A DNA stretch of 64,000 bases from Cytobacillus oceanisediminis (GTDB lineage Bacteria > Bacillota > Bacilli > Bacillales > Cytobacillaceae), in assembly GCF_004366035.1 (NCBI RefSeq), contig NZ_SOEE01000005.1, forward strand, positions 1 through 64,000, given 5' to 3'. Every line of letters begins with the position of its first letter. Position 1 is the stretch's first letter. Below are positions 34,794-42,932 of the stretch, in pieces. The notes under the pieces are model-generated. The model made no database searches and was not told where the DNA came from. It saw only the letters and a list, made by a program, of their open reading frames with translations. The translations under genes were made by a program, and so were the position numbers.

Positions 34794-35681
34794 TTAACAT
34801 TTATTGAGTAATTTTTCCATTTCCGATTCAACAATTTGGATGAATTTATCATTTTTTTGCAGCTGCAGGATATAAATAGCTTTTTGAAGAAACTCAATTC
34901 CCTTTTCTTTATTGCCAAGCTTTATATAATTCTCTCCGCTTTGGTAATGCAGATTAGCAAACAAATATTGGATTTCTTCATGTATGCAAATTTCAATTCC
35001 CTTTTGGCAATATACCAGCGATTCCTGATATTCCCCGACCTCAGTCAGAGCCTGGGATAAACCAAACAAGATCCTGACCTTCCCTCTGCTCTCAAGGATA
35101 TGCGGCAGTTTTTCCAAATCATTAAGTGCCTTCTTGAACATCGATATGGCTTCCTTATAATGATTCATATCTTTATATAAAATAGCGATGCTTGCTAGTA
35201 TTTCAACTTCTCTTTCCGATAAGTTGACCCTTTTTTCATTTGTAAGATCTAAAGCGCCATGCAATATTTGGATCGCTTTATCAAAATCATTTTCAAGATA
35301 AAAAACACAGATCCCCTGATGCCAGACTAGGAATTGCTTCAGCATGACAGGCTGAAAAATGGGATTATCCAGTTCCTTTTGCACAATTTCATAGATGGCC
35401 TGATAATTCCAATTCCGCTTGTGCTTATTAATAATTTGCATAACAGCTGTAGAATAATTTATGGTAGACTTCGAGGCAATATTAAAGAAGTACGTAAGAT
35501 CAATATTCATTTTATTTGCTAATTGATTCAGCGTTTCCAGACTTGGATACGCTTTCTCTCTTTCAAAAGAAATAAGTTCTTCCTCTGAACATATTCCCTC
35601 AGCAAGCTCCTTAACACTTAACCCTTTATACTGACGAAAAGATTGTAAGCTGTCGCCAATTAAATACTCACTTAAATTCAT
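34794..35681 (-). CDS. PlcR/NprR-type TPR peptide receptor and regulator
   Basis: A 295-aa protein starting at ATG 35681 (GAGGGA seven bases ahead). Residues ~8-65 form an XRE-type helix-turn-helix, somewhat divergent (EGICSEEELISFEREKAYPS), followed by five or so TPR helices (~80-290) including NEKRVNLSEREVEILASIA, shared with PlcR-type proteins. This is the RRNPP architecture in which a secreted short peptide binds the TPR groove and changes DNA binding. The propeptide gene follows on the same strand, making a receptor-signal operon. Its targets are not shown by the sequence. Confidence 0.88.
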   Translation of the reverse strand: MNLSEYLIGDSLQSFRQYKGLSVKELAEGICSEEELISFEREKAYPSLETLNQLANKMNIDLTYFFNIASKSTINYSTAVMQIINKHKRNWNYQAIYEIVQKELDNPIFQPVMLKQFLVWHQGICVFYLENDFDKAIQILHGALDLTNEKRVNLSEREVEILASIAILYKDMNHYKEAISMFKKALNDLEKLPHILESRGKVRILFGLSQALTEVGEYQESLVYCQKGIEICIHEEIQYLFANLHYQSGENYIKLGNKEKGIEFLQKAIYILQLQKNDKFIQIVESEMEKLLNKC

Positions 35682-36020
35682 CAGCTTTCCCTCACTTAGT
35701 ATGATTAATAGTATTATTTTACCACAAAAGGTATAATATCGTTTAATATGATTCAGGTGTGTCAGAAACTGCATCAGTCTATATTCTGTTTGTGGAGAGC
35801 ATGCTTTAAAGATGTACTGAGATGGAGAAAAACATCTTCGCAGCTAATTTAAAATTAGTCCCACTATAATATTATTCGATATTCCCGGCAAATATCCTTT
35901 CATTAATTAAAAATTTTATAAATGACTGCATTCAAAGTGATGACAGCTTTATTCACTTTTTTAATACAAAATAAAAACCCTTCTATAAAGAGGGTTAAGT
36001 ATACATCTATATTCTATGTC
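35682..36020. promoter_or_regulatory. Upstream region of the TPR receptor gene
   Basis: Non-coding. It holds a perfect odd palindrome CTAATTTAAAATTAG at 35844-35858 and a minus-strand terminator-like hairpin (AACCCT...AGGGTT, 35976-35996, with a T run on the minus strand) that ends the 54-aa gene upstream. Confidence 0.5.
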
Positions 36021-36185
36021 CTAGTTGATATCATTAATTACCACTATTTTTCTCAGGTCATTTTCAATCTCTGAAAGAAGCTGGTTAACGCTCATTTCCT
36101 TATCCCCAACTCCGATTTCATATACTTTTGTAAGCATCTCGAAAAAAAGCTCATTTATCGTTTTGTGACCCTCATTGTCTAGCAC
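36021..36185 (-). CDS. Small 54-aa hypothetical protein
   Basis: A GTG at 36185 with GGAGGAG six bases ahead opens a 54-codon frame (MLDNEGHKTINELFFEMLTK at its N terminus), predicted helical and acidic. A hairpin with a minus-strand T run lies just downstream. These signals support a real gene. Family not recognised. Confidence 0.65.
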   Translation of the reverse strand: MLDNEGHKTINELFFEMLTKVYEIGVGDKEMSVNQLLSEIENDLRKIVVINDIN

Positions 36186-36512
36186 CTTTTACTCCTCCTA
36201 TTTTCCTAGCAATCTCATGACAACATTCTATTTCTTTTTCTGCCATTTTACAATATTTTTCCAATTAAAAAAATAAAAAGAACCGCTTCCTTATATGGAA
36301 CCGGCTAAAATTGGAGATTTAAAAGGATATTCCTTCAGTTGCAGTTAGGATTTCCTCCTATCAGCAATTCACATTTTAATTAAACCACTAATATGCAATT
36401 CATGTATCATTGATAATTACTCATTTTTTATGGGTTTCAGAGAGAAACCTCTTGTATATATGGATTTTCAATAGTAAATATAACTATAAGAATATTTTTA
36501 GGAGGGTATTGT
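36186..36512. other. Intergenic region before the second TPR regulator
   Basis: No gene longer than ~20 codons. A minus-strand AGGAGG is followed by a CTG-started 17-codon frame ending in a hairpin (36272-36305 region) with a T run, which could be a tiny peptide gene; the evidence is thin. Confidence 0.35.
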
Positions 36513-37394
36513 TTGGACTTTTCTGCGATTGGAAAAAAAATCAAAGAGTTAAGAAAAGCAGCAGGGTTTTCCCAAAAAGACCTGGCAAAGGATATATGTA
36601 CTCAGGCGCAAATCAGCAAAATCGAAAAAGGAGATGTCCTTCCTTTGGCATCCACTTTATATTTTATTTCACAGAGGCTGGGTGTTGATATCAATTATTT
36701 TTTCGAGCACGGAACGACCCCTAGGCTTGATTATGTTCAGGAGGTCAATAACCAGCTTAGAATAGCCAGGCGCAACCTTGATTACCCCCTCATAAAAGAG
36801 ATAGTGGAATCTGAAGAAAGGAATCCCCTCTTTACATCCAACAAGAAAAACTTCCAGATTCTCCTCTGGCATAAAGGAATTTACAAATACCATGTGGATC
36901 ACCAGCTGGAGGAAGCACTTTTATTTATCGATAGAGCTATCAATTTGACATTTGAGAAGGTGTGGAGTGAAAGGGAAATCGAGATTCTGAATAGCAAAGG
37001 AATATTATTATATGAAGCAGGAAAATATCCAGAAGCCCTTGATATCTATCTTCAAGCAATGAATCATTTAGAGGGGATGCTATATCTAAATGATGAAACC
37101 GTCCGAAGCAGGCTTCTTTATAATACGGCCAAAACCTATACAGATTTAAAGGATTATGATTCCTCTACCAAGCTCTGCCATGAGGCCATTGAAAACTGCT
37201 TAGAAAAGGATCAGTTATTTCTATTGGGACATCTTCATTACCATATTGGATTTAATTATGAACTCCAAGAACAGTTTATTTTGGCAAAAAAGTATATGGA
37301 GCAGGCTCTTGATATTTTCCGTCTTCAAAGAGATGAACGATATAATGACTTTATACTTGGAAAAATGGCAATTTTCGACAGAAATATCCAATAG
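36513..37394 (+). CDS. Second PlcR/NprR-type TPR regulator
   Basis: A 293-aa protein, TTG start with AGGAGGG ahead. It has a canonical XRE HTH at ~6-60 (ELRKAAGFSQKDLAKDIC, QISKIEKGDVLP) and TPR repeats to the end, including SEREIEILNSKG and AKKYMEQALDIF. It is clearly a paralogue of the receptor at 34794-35681 (same length and layout) but no secretion-signal propeptide follows it; the next gene is the wall hydrolase at 37536. It may sense the same GIPSEH peptide, a peptide encoded elsewhere, or no peptide. Confidence 0.88.
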   Translation: MDFSAIGKKIKELRKAAGFSQKDLAKDICTQAQISKIEKGDVLPLASTLYFISQRLGVDINYFFEHGTTPRLDYVQEVNNQLRIARRNLDYPLIKEIVESEERNPLFTSNKKNFQILLWHKGIYKYHVDHQLEEALLFIDRAINLTFEKVWSEREIEILNSKGILLYEAGKYPEALDIYLQAMNHLEGMLYLNDETVRSRLLYNTAKTYTDLKDYDSSTKLCHEAIENCLEKDQLFLLGHLHYHIGFNYELQEQFILAKKYMEQALDIFRLQRDERYNDFILGKMAIFDRNIQ

Positions 37395-37535
37395 TCACCT
37401 CGACATAAGTCGACAGTCCCTTATTATTGTAAAATAATAGTTATTTTTTTGTATGATCATGTAAAAATATGATCCTTTTGGACGATATATGTGATAAGAT
37501 GGTAGCAAAATATGTCCAAGGAGTGATTCGGAAAA

Positions 37536-38597
37536 GTGAAAAAACAGATGGTTTCAATTGCTGCTGCAGCAATGCTTTCTTCTGCCTTTGCCTCTCAGGC
37601 TTCCGCCGATACATACACAGTTAAAAAAGGAGATACCCTGTTTCATCTGGCTATTAAGTACAAAACGACTGTTACGGATATTAAAAAAGCCAATAATTTA
37701 AGTTCTGATTTCCTATCAATCAATCAAAAACTCGAAATACCAGGGGCAGCAGAGAAGCCTGAATCCAACCAGCCATCAGGCGGCAACACAGCACCTGCAC
37801 CTGCTAATACGTCCAAAACCTATACAGTTAAAAGCGGGGATACTCTATCTAAAATTGCCTTAAATCATAATATTAGTTTAAAAGATTTAATGAGCTGGAA
37901 TAGCCTTAGCACACACTTAATCTACCCTGGACAAGTCTTTAAGGTTTCAAATTCTGCTGGTAATAGCTCAGGAGATTCCCAAGAACAGACAGGTTCAGCA
38001 CCTGCACCGTCAACACCTTCCAATGGCGGCAGTTCAGAGGTATATGTAGTTAAAAAAGGGGACACTCTAGGCGGCATTGCTGCTAAGTATAAGACTACTA
38101 TTCAACAGATAAAAATGTGGAATAACTTAAGTTCTGATTTAATCCTGATTGGACAAAAGCTAAACTTAAGTGCAAACGAGGATTCAAATGAATCTGTTTC
38201 CAGCGGGAAGCCAGGAAATAATGAGCAGACAAGCGGGGCAGCAGCATCGGTTTTGGCTGAAGCCCAGAAGCATGTAGGGGTTCCCTATCAATGGGGCGGC
38301 CAAACTCCTTCAGGCTTTGACTGCAGCGGGTTCATTTATTATGTCTTAAAGGAGACAGGCTCCAAGATGGTGCGCTACTCTTCTGAAGGCTACTACAGCC
38401 GTTCATTTTATGTGAGCACACCACAGCCTGGCGATTTAGTATTTTTTGAGAATACATATAAGAAAGGCATTTCTCACTTAGGTTTCTATGTAGGAAATAA
38501 TAAATTTATCCATGCTGGCTCATCAGGTGTTGAAGTTTCCAGTCTGGATAATTCGTATTGGAAGAAACATTTTGATGGATTCAAGAGATTTTACTAG
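37536..38597 (+). CDS. LysM and NlpC/P60 peptidoglycan endopeptidase
   Basis: A 353-aa secreted wall hydrolase: signal peptide (~1-24), three LysM domains (~26-69, 95-137, 169-211) separated by Ser/Pro/Ala linkers, and an NlpC/P60 domain (~235-353) with catalytic Cys 263 in FDCSGF and His 314 and His 326. It resembles LytE/CwlS-type D,L-endopeptidases that cut stem peptides during growth and cell separation. GTG start with AAGGAGTG ahead. It follows the second TPR regulator in the same direction but with its own promoter space. Confidence 0.95.
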   Translation: MKKQMVSIAAAAMLSSAFASQASADTYTVKKGDTLFHLAIKYKTTVTDIKKANNLSSDFLSINQKLEIPGAAEKPESNQPSGGNTAPAPANTSKTYTVKSGDTLSKIALNHNISLKDLMSWNSLSTHLIYPGQVFKVSNSAGNSSGDSQEQTGSAPAPSTPSNGGSSEVYVVKKGDTLGGIAAKYKTTIQQIKMWNNLSSDLILIGQKLNLSANEDSNESVSSGKPGNNEQTSGAAASVLAEAQKHVGVPYQWGGQTPSGFDCSGFIYYVLKETGSKMVRYSSEGYYSRSFYVSTPQPGDLVFFENTYKKGISHLGFYVGNNKFIHAGSSGVEVSSLDNSYWKKHFDGFKRFY

Positions 38598-38623
38598 GAC
38601 ACCTTTTTACAGGTGTCTTTTTT
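38598..38623 (+). terminator. Terminator after the NlpC/P60 gene
   Basis: GACACCT pairs with AGGTGTC, followed by six T. Confidence 0.85.
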
Positions 38624-38694
38624 CATATTCTGGAAGGAACATACATATATTTTGAAGAATACTATAAATAGCGGGGTCTAAAGGAGGGGATCAA

Positions 38695-38994
38695 ATGAAC
38701 ATCGTAGGCATTATTACATTTTTGTCCTTATCTTTATTATTAATGAGTCTTCTTTTAATTTATTCCAAGTTCCAGCATCAGACGCCGGGCAAGCTGGCTG
38801 CGATTATTGTTTTTTTCCTTTTGAATGCAGCCCCCCTTGTGTATATAGTGTATACCGAGTTAAGTAGGGATTACGCAAGCAATTCCTTTACACTTGGCTC
38901 AGCCTTTATGATTGTATGGCTGGTCACAGCCGTGATCCTGTTTATTGGCATCCTGTTCAGGGTCCGGTCCAGTAAGGAAGATCCTTATTATTAG
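38695..38994 (+). CDS. Small membrane protein, 99 aa
   Basis: Three membrane helices are likely (~4-22, 33-55, 68-90). ATG follows AAAGGAGGGG at good spacing. No family recognised; it is a single gene closed by the bidirectional terminator at 38999. Confidence 0.7.
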   Translation: MNIVGIITFLSLSLLLMSLLLIYSKFQHQTPGKLAAIIVFFLLNAAPLVYIVYTELSRDYASNSFTLGSAFMIVWLVTAVILFIGILFRVRSSKEDPYY

Positions 38995-38998
38995 ACAT

Positions 38999-39034
38999 AA
39001 AGAACCAGCAGCACAGCCGGCTGCTGGTTTCTTT
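38999..39034. terminator. Bidirectional terminator between convergent genes
   Basis: AAAGAACCAGCAGC pairs with GCTGCTGGTTTCTTT around a seven-base loop. Confidence 0.85.
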
Positions 39035-40247
39035 ATCTAGATAGAAAACCTCTTGCAGTGTATTTCCACTTTTCTTTTGCCCCCAGTTTTTTTAAGCCTT
39101 TTTTATCTATCTTGGCTGGATTCAATGGCGTGATGAGCGGAGTACCTGCTTTTAAGAAAGGCGGCCTTTCCTGTACAACCTTTTCTCCTTTTATCAAACC
39201 ATCTTTAATTTCCTGAGTTTGGTCAATTTTAACCCCCAGCTGAAGCTCCCTTTTCTCCAGCCTTCCTGTATTTGTTATGGTGAAGGCATAGAATTTGTTA
39301 TTATACTTTTTAATACTATCAAAAGGGACAGTACGAGTGTCGATAATTTCATTTAGTACGACTTTTACCTGAGCATGCTCTCCGTGGAGGATTTGATTTT
39401 CAGATGGTTCATCCAGAAGAATGGAAAAGGCATACTTGCTTTTCTTGTCCACATCTGGCTTGGAAGTTGGGTATGTAAGTATCTTCTCTATCGTGCCATT
39501 TACCTTTTCATTCGTTCCTTCCCGTGTAATGAACACTTTCATCCCTTCGATAATCTGCTTCACTTCATCCTCTGTCAGTGTTCCCTCAACCCGTTGTTCA
39601 TCGGATATGACGGTGACAATTGGATTCCCCAGATCATGCTGAATATCTTTGATTGTGCCTGAAATTTCGCTTGTAACGGTTAAATTCAACAAGCTTTCTT
39701 CTGCAGCATTTACCAAATCCTCATACTTTTCAATTTCATTTTCAATTCGGCTGACTTCGAGCTCTTTTTCCTTGATATTCTGCTCGATGGTTTGGATCAT
39801 ATATTCATTAGACATTATACTTGTATCATCGGTCAAGGAGTTCCTCATCAAGCCTGCTTGCATGTATTCCAGCTCGTTTATATGACTTTCCATATCGCTC
39901 TGCTCTTTTTCAAGCTTCTCGACTTCAATTTCGAATTTTTCTTTCGTAAGCGTAATGTCTTCCGGAGAATAGGCGAACAGCCCTGTTCCCGGTTCAACAT
40001 CATCGCCTTTATTTACAAGGAACCCTTCAAAGGTTCCATTTTTGCTATCATAGTAGACATGCTGTTCCTCCTTTGGAACGTAAACTCCTTTGGCAGGCAG
40101 CGTTTCAATGATGTCCTGTTCTTTGACATCTGTCCATTTATCCACATAATAGGTTCTGCCGACTTTTTCACTTTTCAGAACAAGCACCATATTTACAGCT
40201 AAGAACACCGTTGTGGCAATACTTAATGCTCCTATCTTCCAATTCAC
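39033..40247 (-). CDS. HlyD-family membrane fusion protein (YknX-like)
   Basis: A 404-aa protein with an N-terminal membrane helix (~5-25), biotinyl-lipoyl-like halves (VNKGDDVEPGTGLFAY ~78-93; SEISGTIKDIQHDLGNP ~195-211), a long coiled coil (~100-190) and beta-barrel domains. GTG start behind AAGGGGGG. It follows a YIP1-family gene by 14 nt, the order yknW-yknX of the Bacillus subtilis SdpC-protection locus, but no ATPase or MacB permease follows. It may work with the ATPase/permease at 27-29 kb or be an orphan. Confidence 0.85.
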   Translation of the reverse strand: MNWKIGALSIATTVFLAVNMVLVLKSEKVGRTYYVDKWTDVKEQDIIETLPAKGVYVPKEEQHVYYDSKNGTFEGFLVNKGDDVEPGTGLFAYSPEDITLTKEKFEIEVEKLEKEQSDMESHINELEYMQAGLMRNSLTDDTSIMSNEYMIQTIEQNIKEKELEVSRIENEIEKYEDLVNAAEESLLNLTVTSEISGTIKDIQHDLGNPIVTVISDEQRVEGTLTEDEVKQIIEGMKVFITREGTNEKVNGTIEKILTYPTSKPDVDKKSKYAFSILLDEPSENQILHGEHAQVKVVLNEIIDTRTVPFDSIKKYNNKFYAFTITNTGRLEKRELQLGVKIDQTQEIKDGLIKGEKVVQERPPFLKAGTPLITPLNPAKIDKKGLKKLGAKEKWKYTARGFLSR

Positions 40248-40261
40248 ATAAATCCCCCCTT

Positions 40262-40924
40262 TTATATGATTTTTTCAAATTGTATAGTCGATAGGAGAGC
40301 CGATACAATAGCAATAAATAAATGAATACCCAGCAGCATTATCAATATGAACCGCGGGTCTCTCTCTGACAATACTTTAAAATACTTATACTGAACGACA
40401 AAGGTCCATATTTGAAAAAGGGTGATCGAGGAAAATAAATGAATAAGAAGCTCGATGGAAGTTAAGGATTGAGCTATAATACCGAATGAAAAAAGACTGG
40501 AATCTTTATTTAATCCCATGAAAATAAAAAATGGGATGCTTAATAATTTTTCCAATAAATAGATAAAGAGGACTATGAACTGGACTGCTATGATTTTTCT
40601 AAATTCTACATCAATCAGGGTCCAAAAAAACAACGCAGGCAAAAACATAGTTATATTTGCAAATACCATTCCCCAGCCAACTTGTCCTAATCCAAATAAA
40701 AGTTTGTAAGTTTCATAATCACTTCGAGGTAGCTCTATTAGTTTCTTTGAAACCATCTCACTGCCAATGCCGAAAAATCCACTTATCCCATATATGAATG
40801 CCGCCAACAAGGTTAAAAACAGCCCCTGTTGCCATAATCCCGACAGACTTTCCTCTTTCCTGACTTGGTGCGAAATAATATAAGGTTCTCTCAACCCTCT
40901 CAAAAGCGGAACTCGGTAGCCCAT
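40262..40924 (-). CDS. YIP1-family membrane protein (YknW-like)
   Basis: A 220-aa protein with five membrane helices. The ATG at 40924 has GGAGG eight bases ahead; the longer frame starts inside that site. YIP1-type topology and coupling to an HlyD-like gene match YknW, which assists assembly of the YknXYZ exporter. Family call is by topology and context rather than a clear motif. Confidence 0.7.
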   Translation of the reverse strand: MGYRVPLLRGLREPYIISHQVRKEESLSGLWQQGLFLTLLAAFIYGISGFFGIGSEMVSKKLIELPRSDYETYKLLFGLGQVGWGMVFANITMFLPALFFWTLIDVEFRKIIAVQFIVLFIYLLEKLLSIPFFIFMGLNKDSSLFSFGIIAQSLTSIELLIHLFSSITLFQIWTFVVQYKYFKVLSERDPRFILIMLLGIHLFIAIVSALLSTIQFEKII

Positions 40925-40984
40925 AACTGTATCCTCCAACCAAAATATTAAACTCTACCTAACATATTGTAACCTAAAATCAAA

Positions 40985-41025
40985 ATATTGGGAATGGTGC
41001 CAGGTACCGGTCGATTTTTGTCGAT
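40985..41025. repeat. Short inverted-repeat element remnant
   Basis: The stretch TGGTGCCAGGTACCGGTCGA followed by TTTTTGTCGA has GGTGCC/GGTACC-type and TCGA symmetry, similar to dispersed palindromic elements of Bacillaceae. Only one copy is visible here. Confidence 0.3.
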
Positions 41026-41208
41026 TTATATTTTGCCTTTATGTATGTTATCCTTCTAGGAGAGATTTTTAACACCTGCTAAACATTCCATATTTTACTA
41101 TGTTAGAAAAATAAATATCAGGGAATTAAAAAAGTTGGTATGTATTTTTTAATCTTGGGAGGAAATTTGGGGAATGATAAATAAAACGACAATTTTAGAG
41201 GTATCATT

Positions 41209-42414
41209 ATGAAAAGAAGAAATCTGGATGAAATACAGATGGCCAGGGCATTTGCCATTATTGCTGTTTTAGTGGTTCATACAACATCAGAAGGAGTTAC
41301 GATTATTCCATTTGAATCTGCCCTCTTTCCTTTATATAATTTTTTAAATATTGCAGGGAAGCTGGGGACACCTACGTTTATCATGCTTAGCAGCTTTGTG
41401 CTTTTTTATAATTATTATCGAAGGGATATGACGCCTTCTCTTATTAAGAACTTTTATATTAAAAGATTAAAATTTATTCTTTTGCCTTATTTTATTTTCT
41501 CACTTATATACTTTAGCCTTAACTGGTATCTTTATTATGACTACGCTAACCTTTACGAGGCTGCAAAGGCATTCTTATGGGATCTTTCACTTGGTAAAGC
41601 ATATATGCACTTGTATTTTGTATTTATTAGTGTGCAGCTTTATATTATGTTCCCTATATTAATGGTCCTATTTAAGAGGTCTTCGTTCTTGCGCAAGCAT
41701 GCCATCTGGATCGGACTTGCCATCCAGTGGATTTGGGTTTGGGCCAACCGTGAATACTTTCAAGTTCAATATAAAGGGTCCATATCGCTTTCATACATGT
41801 CCTTTTATTTTGTCGGGGCATACCTGGGGATCCATTATGATCAGATCCTGGAGAAATTTAAAAATAAAGGTTATCGGATATCTACACTAGCTGTTTTAAT
41901 AACTGGCTATATAACATTATTAGTACTTTACCCGGGTTATATGTATATTTCCCGGACAGGTAGATTTTCCTATATTTTAGATAGTCTTCCTGAATGGATT
42001 CAGATGAATCTAGCTGAATTCACGTGGGCTACACATGCCTTATTTGCTGGTGTTATGCTGTTTTTTATCGCTCATGTATTAGAGGGAAAATTATCTGCCA
42101 GGCTAAAATCCTTTTTCATGGAAATAGGTGCAGTATCATTTGGCATTTATTTGGTTCACCCCATGCTGTTAATTCTATTCAGGACATTAATTTCTGGTGG
42201 AAGTCCGCTACTCTACAACACTTGGCAGGTTGTCACATTCTTTGGAATTACCATTCTTAGCTGGCTTATTGTCCGATTTACTTATAGCACCATTCCAGCA
42301 TATTGGATATTCTTTGGGAAAATGCCTCCTGTTTATTCAGTGCCGAAGAAGGAGAAAGAAAAAAAAGATGGGATTTCCTTTACCGAAGCTTACGAGGGAC
42401 GGAAGAAGAGATGA
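41209..42414 (+). CDS. Acyltransferase family 3 membrane protein
   Basis: A 401-aa polytopic protein with about ten membrane helices. The N terminus (EIQMARAFAIIAVLVVHTTSEG, catalytic-type His) and late GIYLVHPMLL segment are typical of OatA/OafB-like acyltransferase-3 domains. Such enzymes move acyl groups onto exported polysaccharide or wall polymers. It lacks the extracellular SGNH domain of OatA. ATG follows AGAGG; a strong terminator closes the gene. Confidence 0.88.
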   Translation: MKRRNLDEIQMARAFAIIAVLVVHTTSEGVTIIPFESALFPLYNFLNIAGKLGTPTFIMLSSFVLFYNYYRRDMTPSLIKNFYIKRLKFILLPYFIFSLIYFSLNWYLYYDYANLYEAAKAFLWDLSLGKAYMHLYFVFISVQLYIMFPILMVLFKRSSFLRKHAIWIGLAIQWIWVWANREYFQVQYKGSISLSYMSFYFVGAYLGIHYDQILEKFKNKGYRISTLAVLITGYITLLVLYPGYMYISRTGRFSYILDSLPEWIQMNLAEFTWATHALFAGVMLFFIAHVLEGKLSARLKSFFMEIGAVSFGIYLVHPMLLILFRTLISGGSPLLYNTWQVVTFFGITILSWLIVRFTYSTIPAYWIFFGKMPPVYSVPKKEKEKKDGISFTEAYEGRKKR

Positions 42415-42415
42415 T

Positions 42416-42447
42416 AAGATTCAGGGCTTTTGCTCTGAATCTTTTTT
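42416..42447 (+). terminator. Terminator after the acyltransferase gene
   Basis: AAGATTCAGGGC pairs with GCTCTGAATCTT around TTTT and is followed by six T. Confidence 0.9.
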
Positions 42448-42601
42448 GTTTTACCAAATTCGGCATTCTTATGCTGAAATGCTGTCGGAAATTGCAAAAA
42501 CTTTTGTTGTTTCAAGTTACCAGAAAGGCGGTATAGATAAGTAAGAATTTTACAACTATGTCCTTGTCACGAGAGTATTAAAAATCGAGGAGGGCTTACT
42601 A

Positions 42602-42706
42602 ATGAAAATAAAAGCTGGAAACTGGAGAATGCTGAGTGAGCAGGAGAAGTTATTTATTTTGGAAGCTGTCAGCTTTTTTCAGTCTAGAACGAAGAAGCGG
42701 CAATAA
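42602..42706 (+). CDS. Very small 34-aa hypothetical protein
   Basis: ATG 42602 with GGAGGG seven bases ahead opens 34 codons, predicted as one helix (SEQEKLFILEAVSFFQSR). A hairpin follows at 42754-42791. Coding is plausible; the family is not recognised. Confidence 0.5.
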   Translation: MKIKAGNWRMLSEQEKLFILEAVSFFQSRTKKRQ

Positions 42707-42753
42707 TGCCAAATGATCATTTAAATATATTTACATTAATCAGTTCGATATAG

Positions 42754-42795
42754 AAGGCACCTTGCCTGGTAACATAAGGTGATGGTGCCTTAATA
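42754..42795 (+). terminator. Hairpin after the 34-aa ORF
   Basis: AAGGCACC pairs with GGTGCCTT across a 22-base loop that can itself fold; the T tract is weak. Confidence 0.45.
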
Positions 42796-42883
42796 ATTCG
42801 TAAGATTGGCTCAGACATTAAATATCCACCCTCTCATAATTTTAGTTAAGGGTTTTTAGATCTATTTCCTATTTAGAGTTTAC

Positions 42884-42916
42884 TAAAAAAGTGTTTGCAC
42901 CTATAGATGCAAACAC
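42884..42916 (-). terminator. Terminator of the PBP gene
   Basis: GTGTTTGCA (42891-42899) pairs with TGCAAACAC (42908-42916), with a T run on the minus strand. Confidence 0.85.
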
Positions 42917-42932
42917 TAGATTAATTACGGCA

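Noticed and set aside
36390..36410. PlcR-box-like sequence TATGCAATTCATGTAT
   Set aside because: It misses conserved positions of the TATGNAN4TNCATA consensus and is not a true palindrome.
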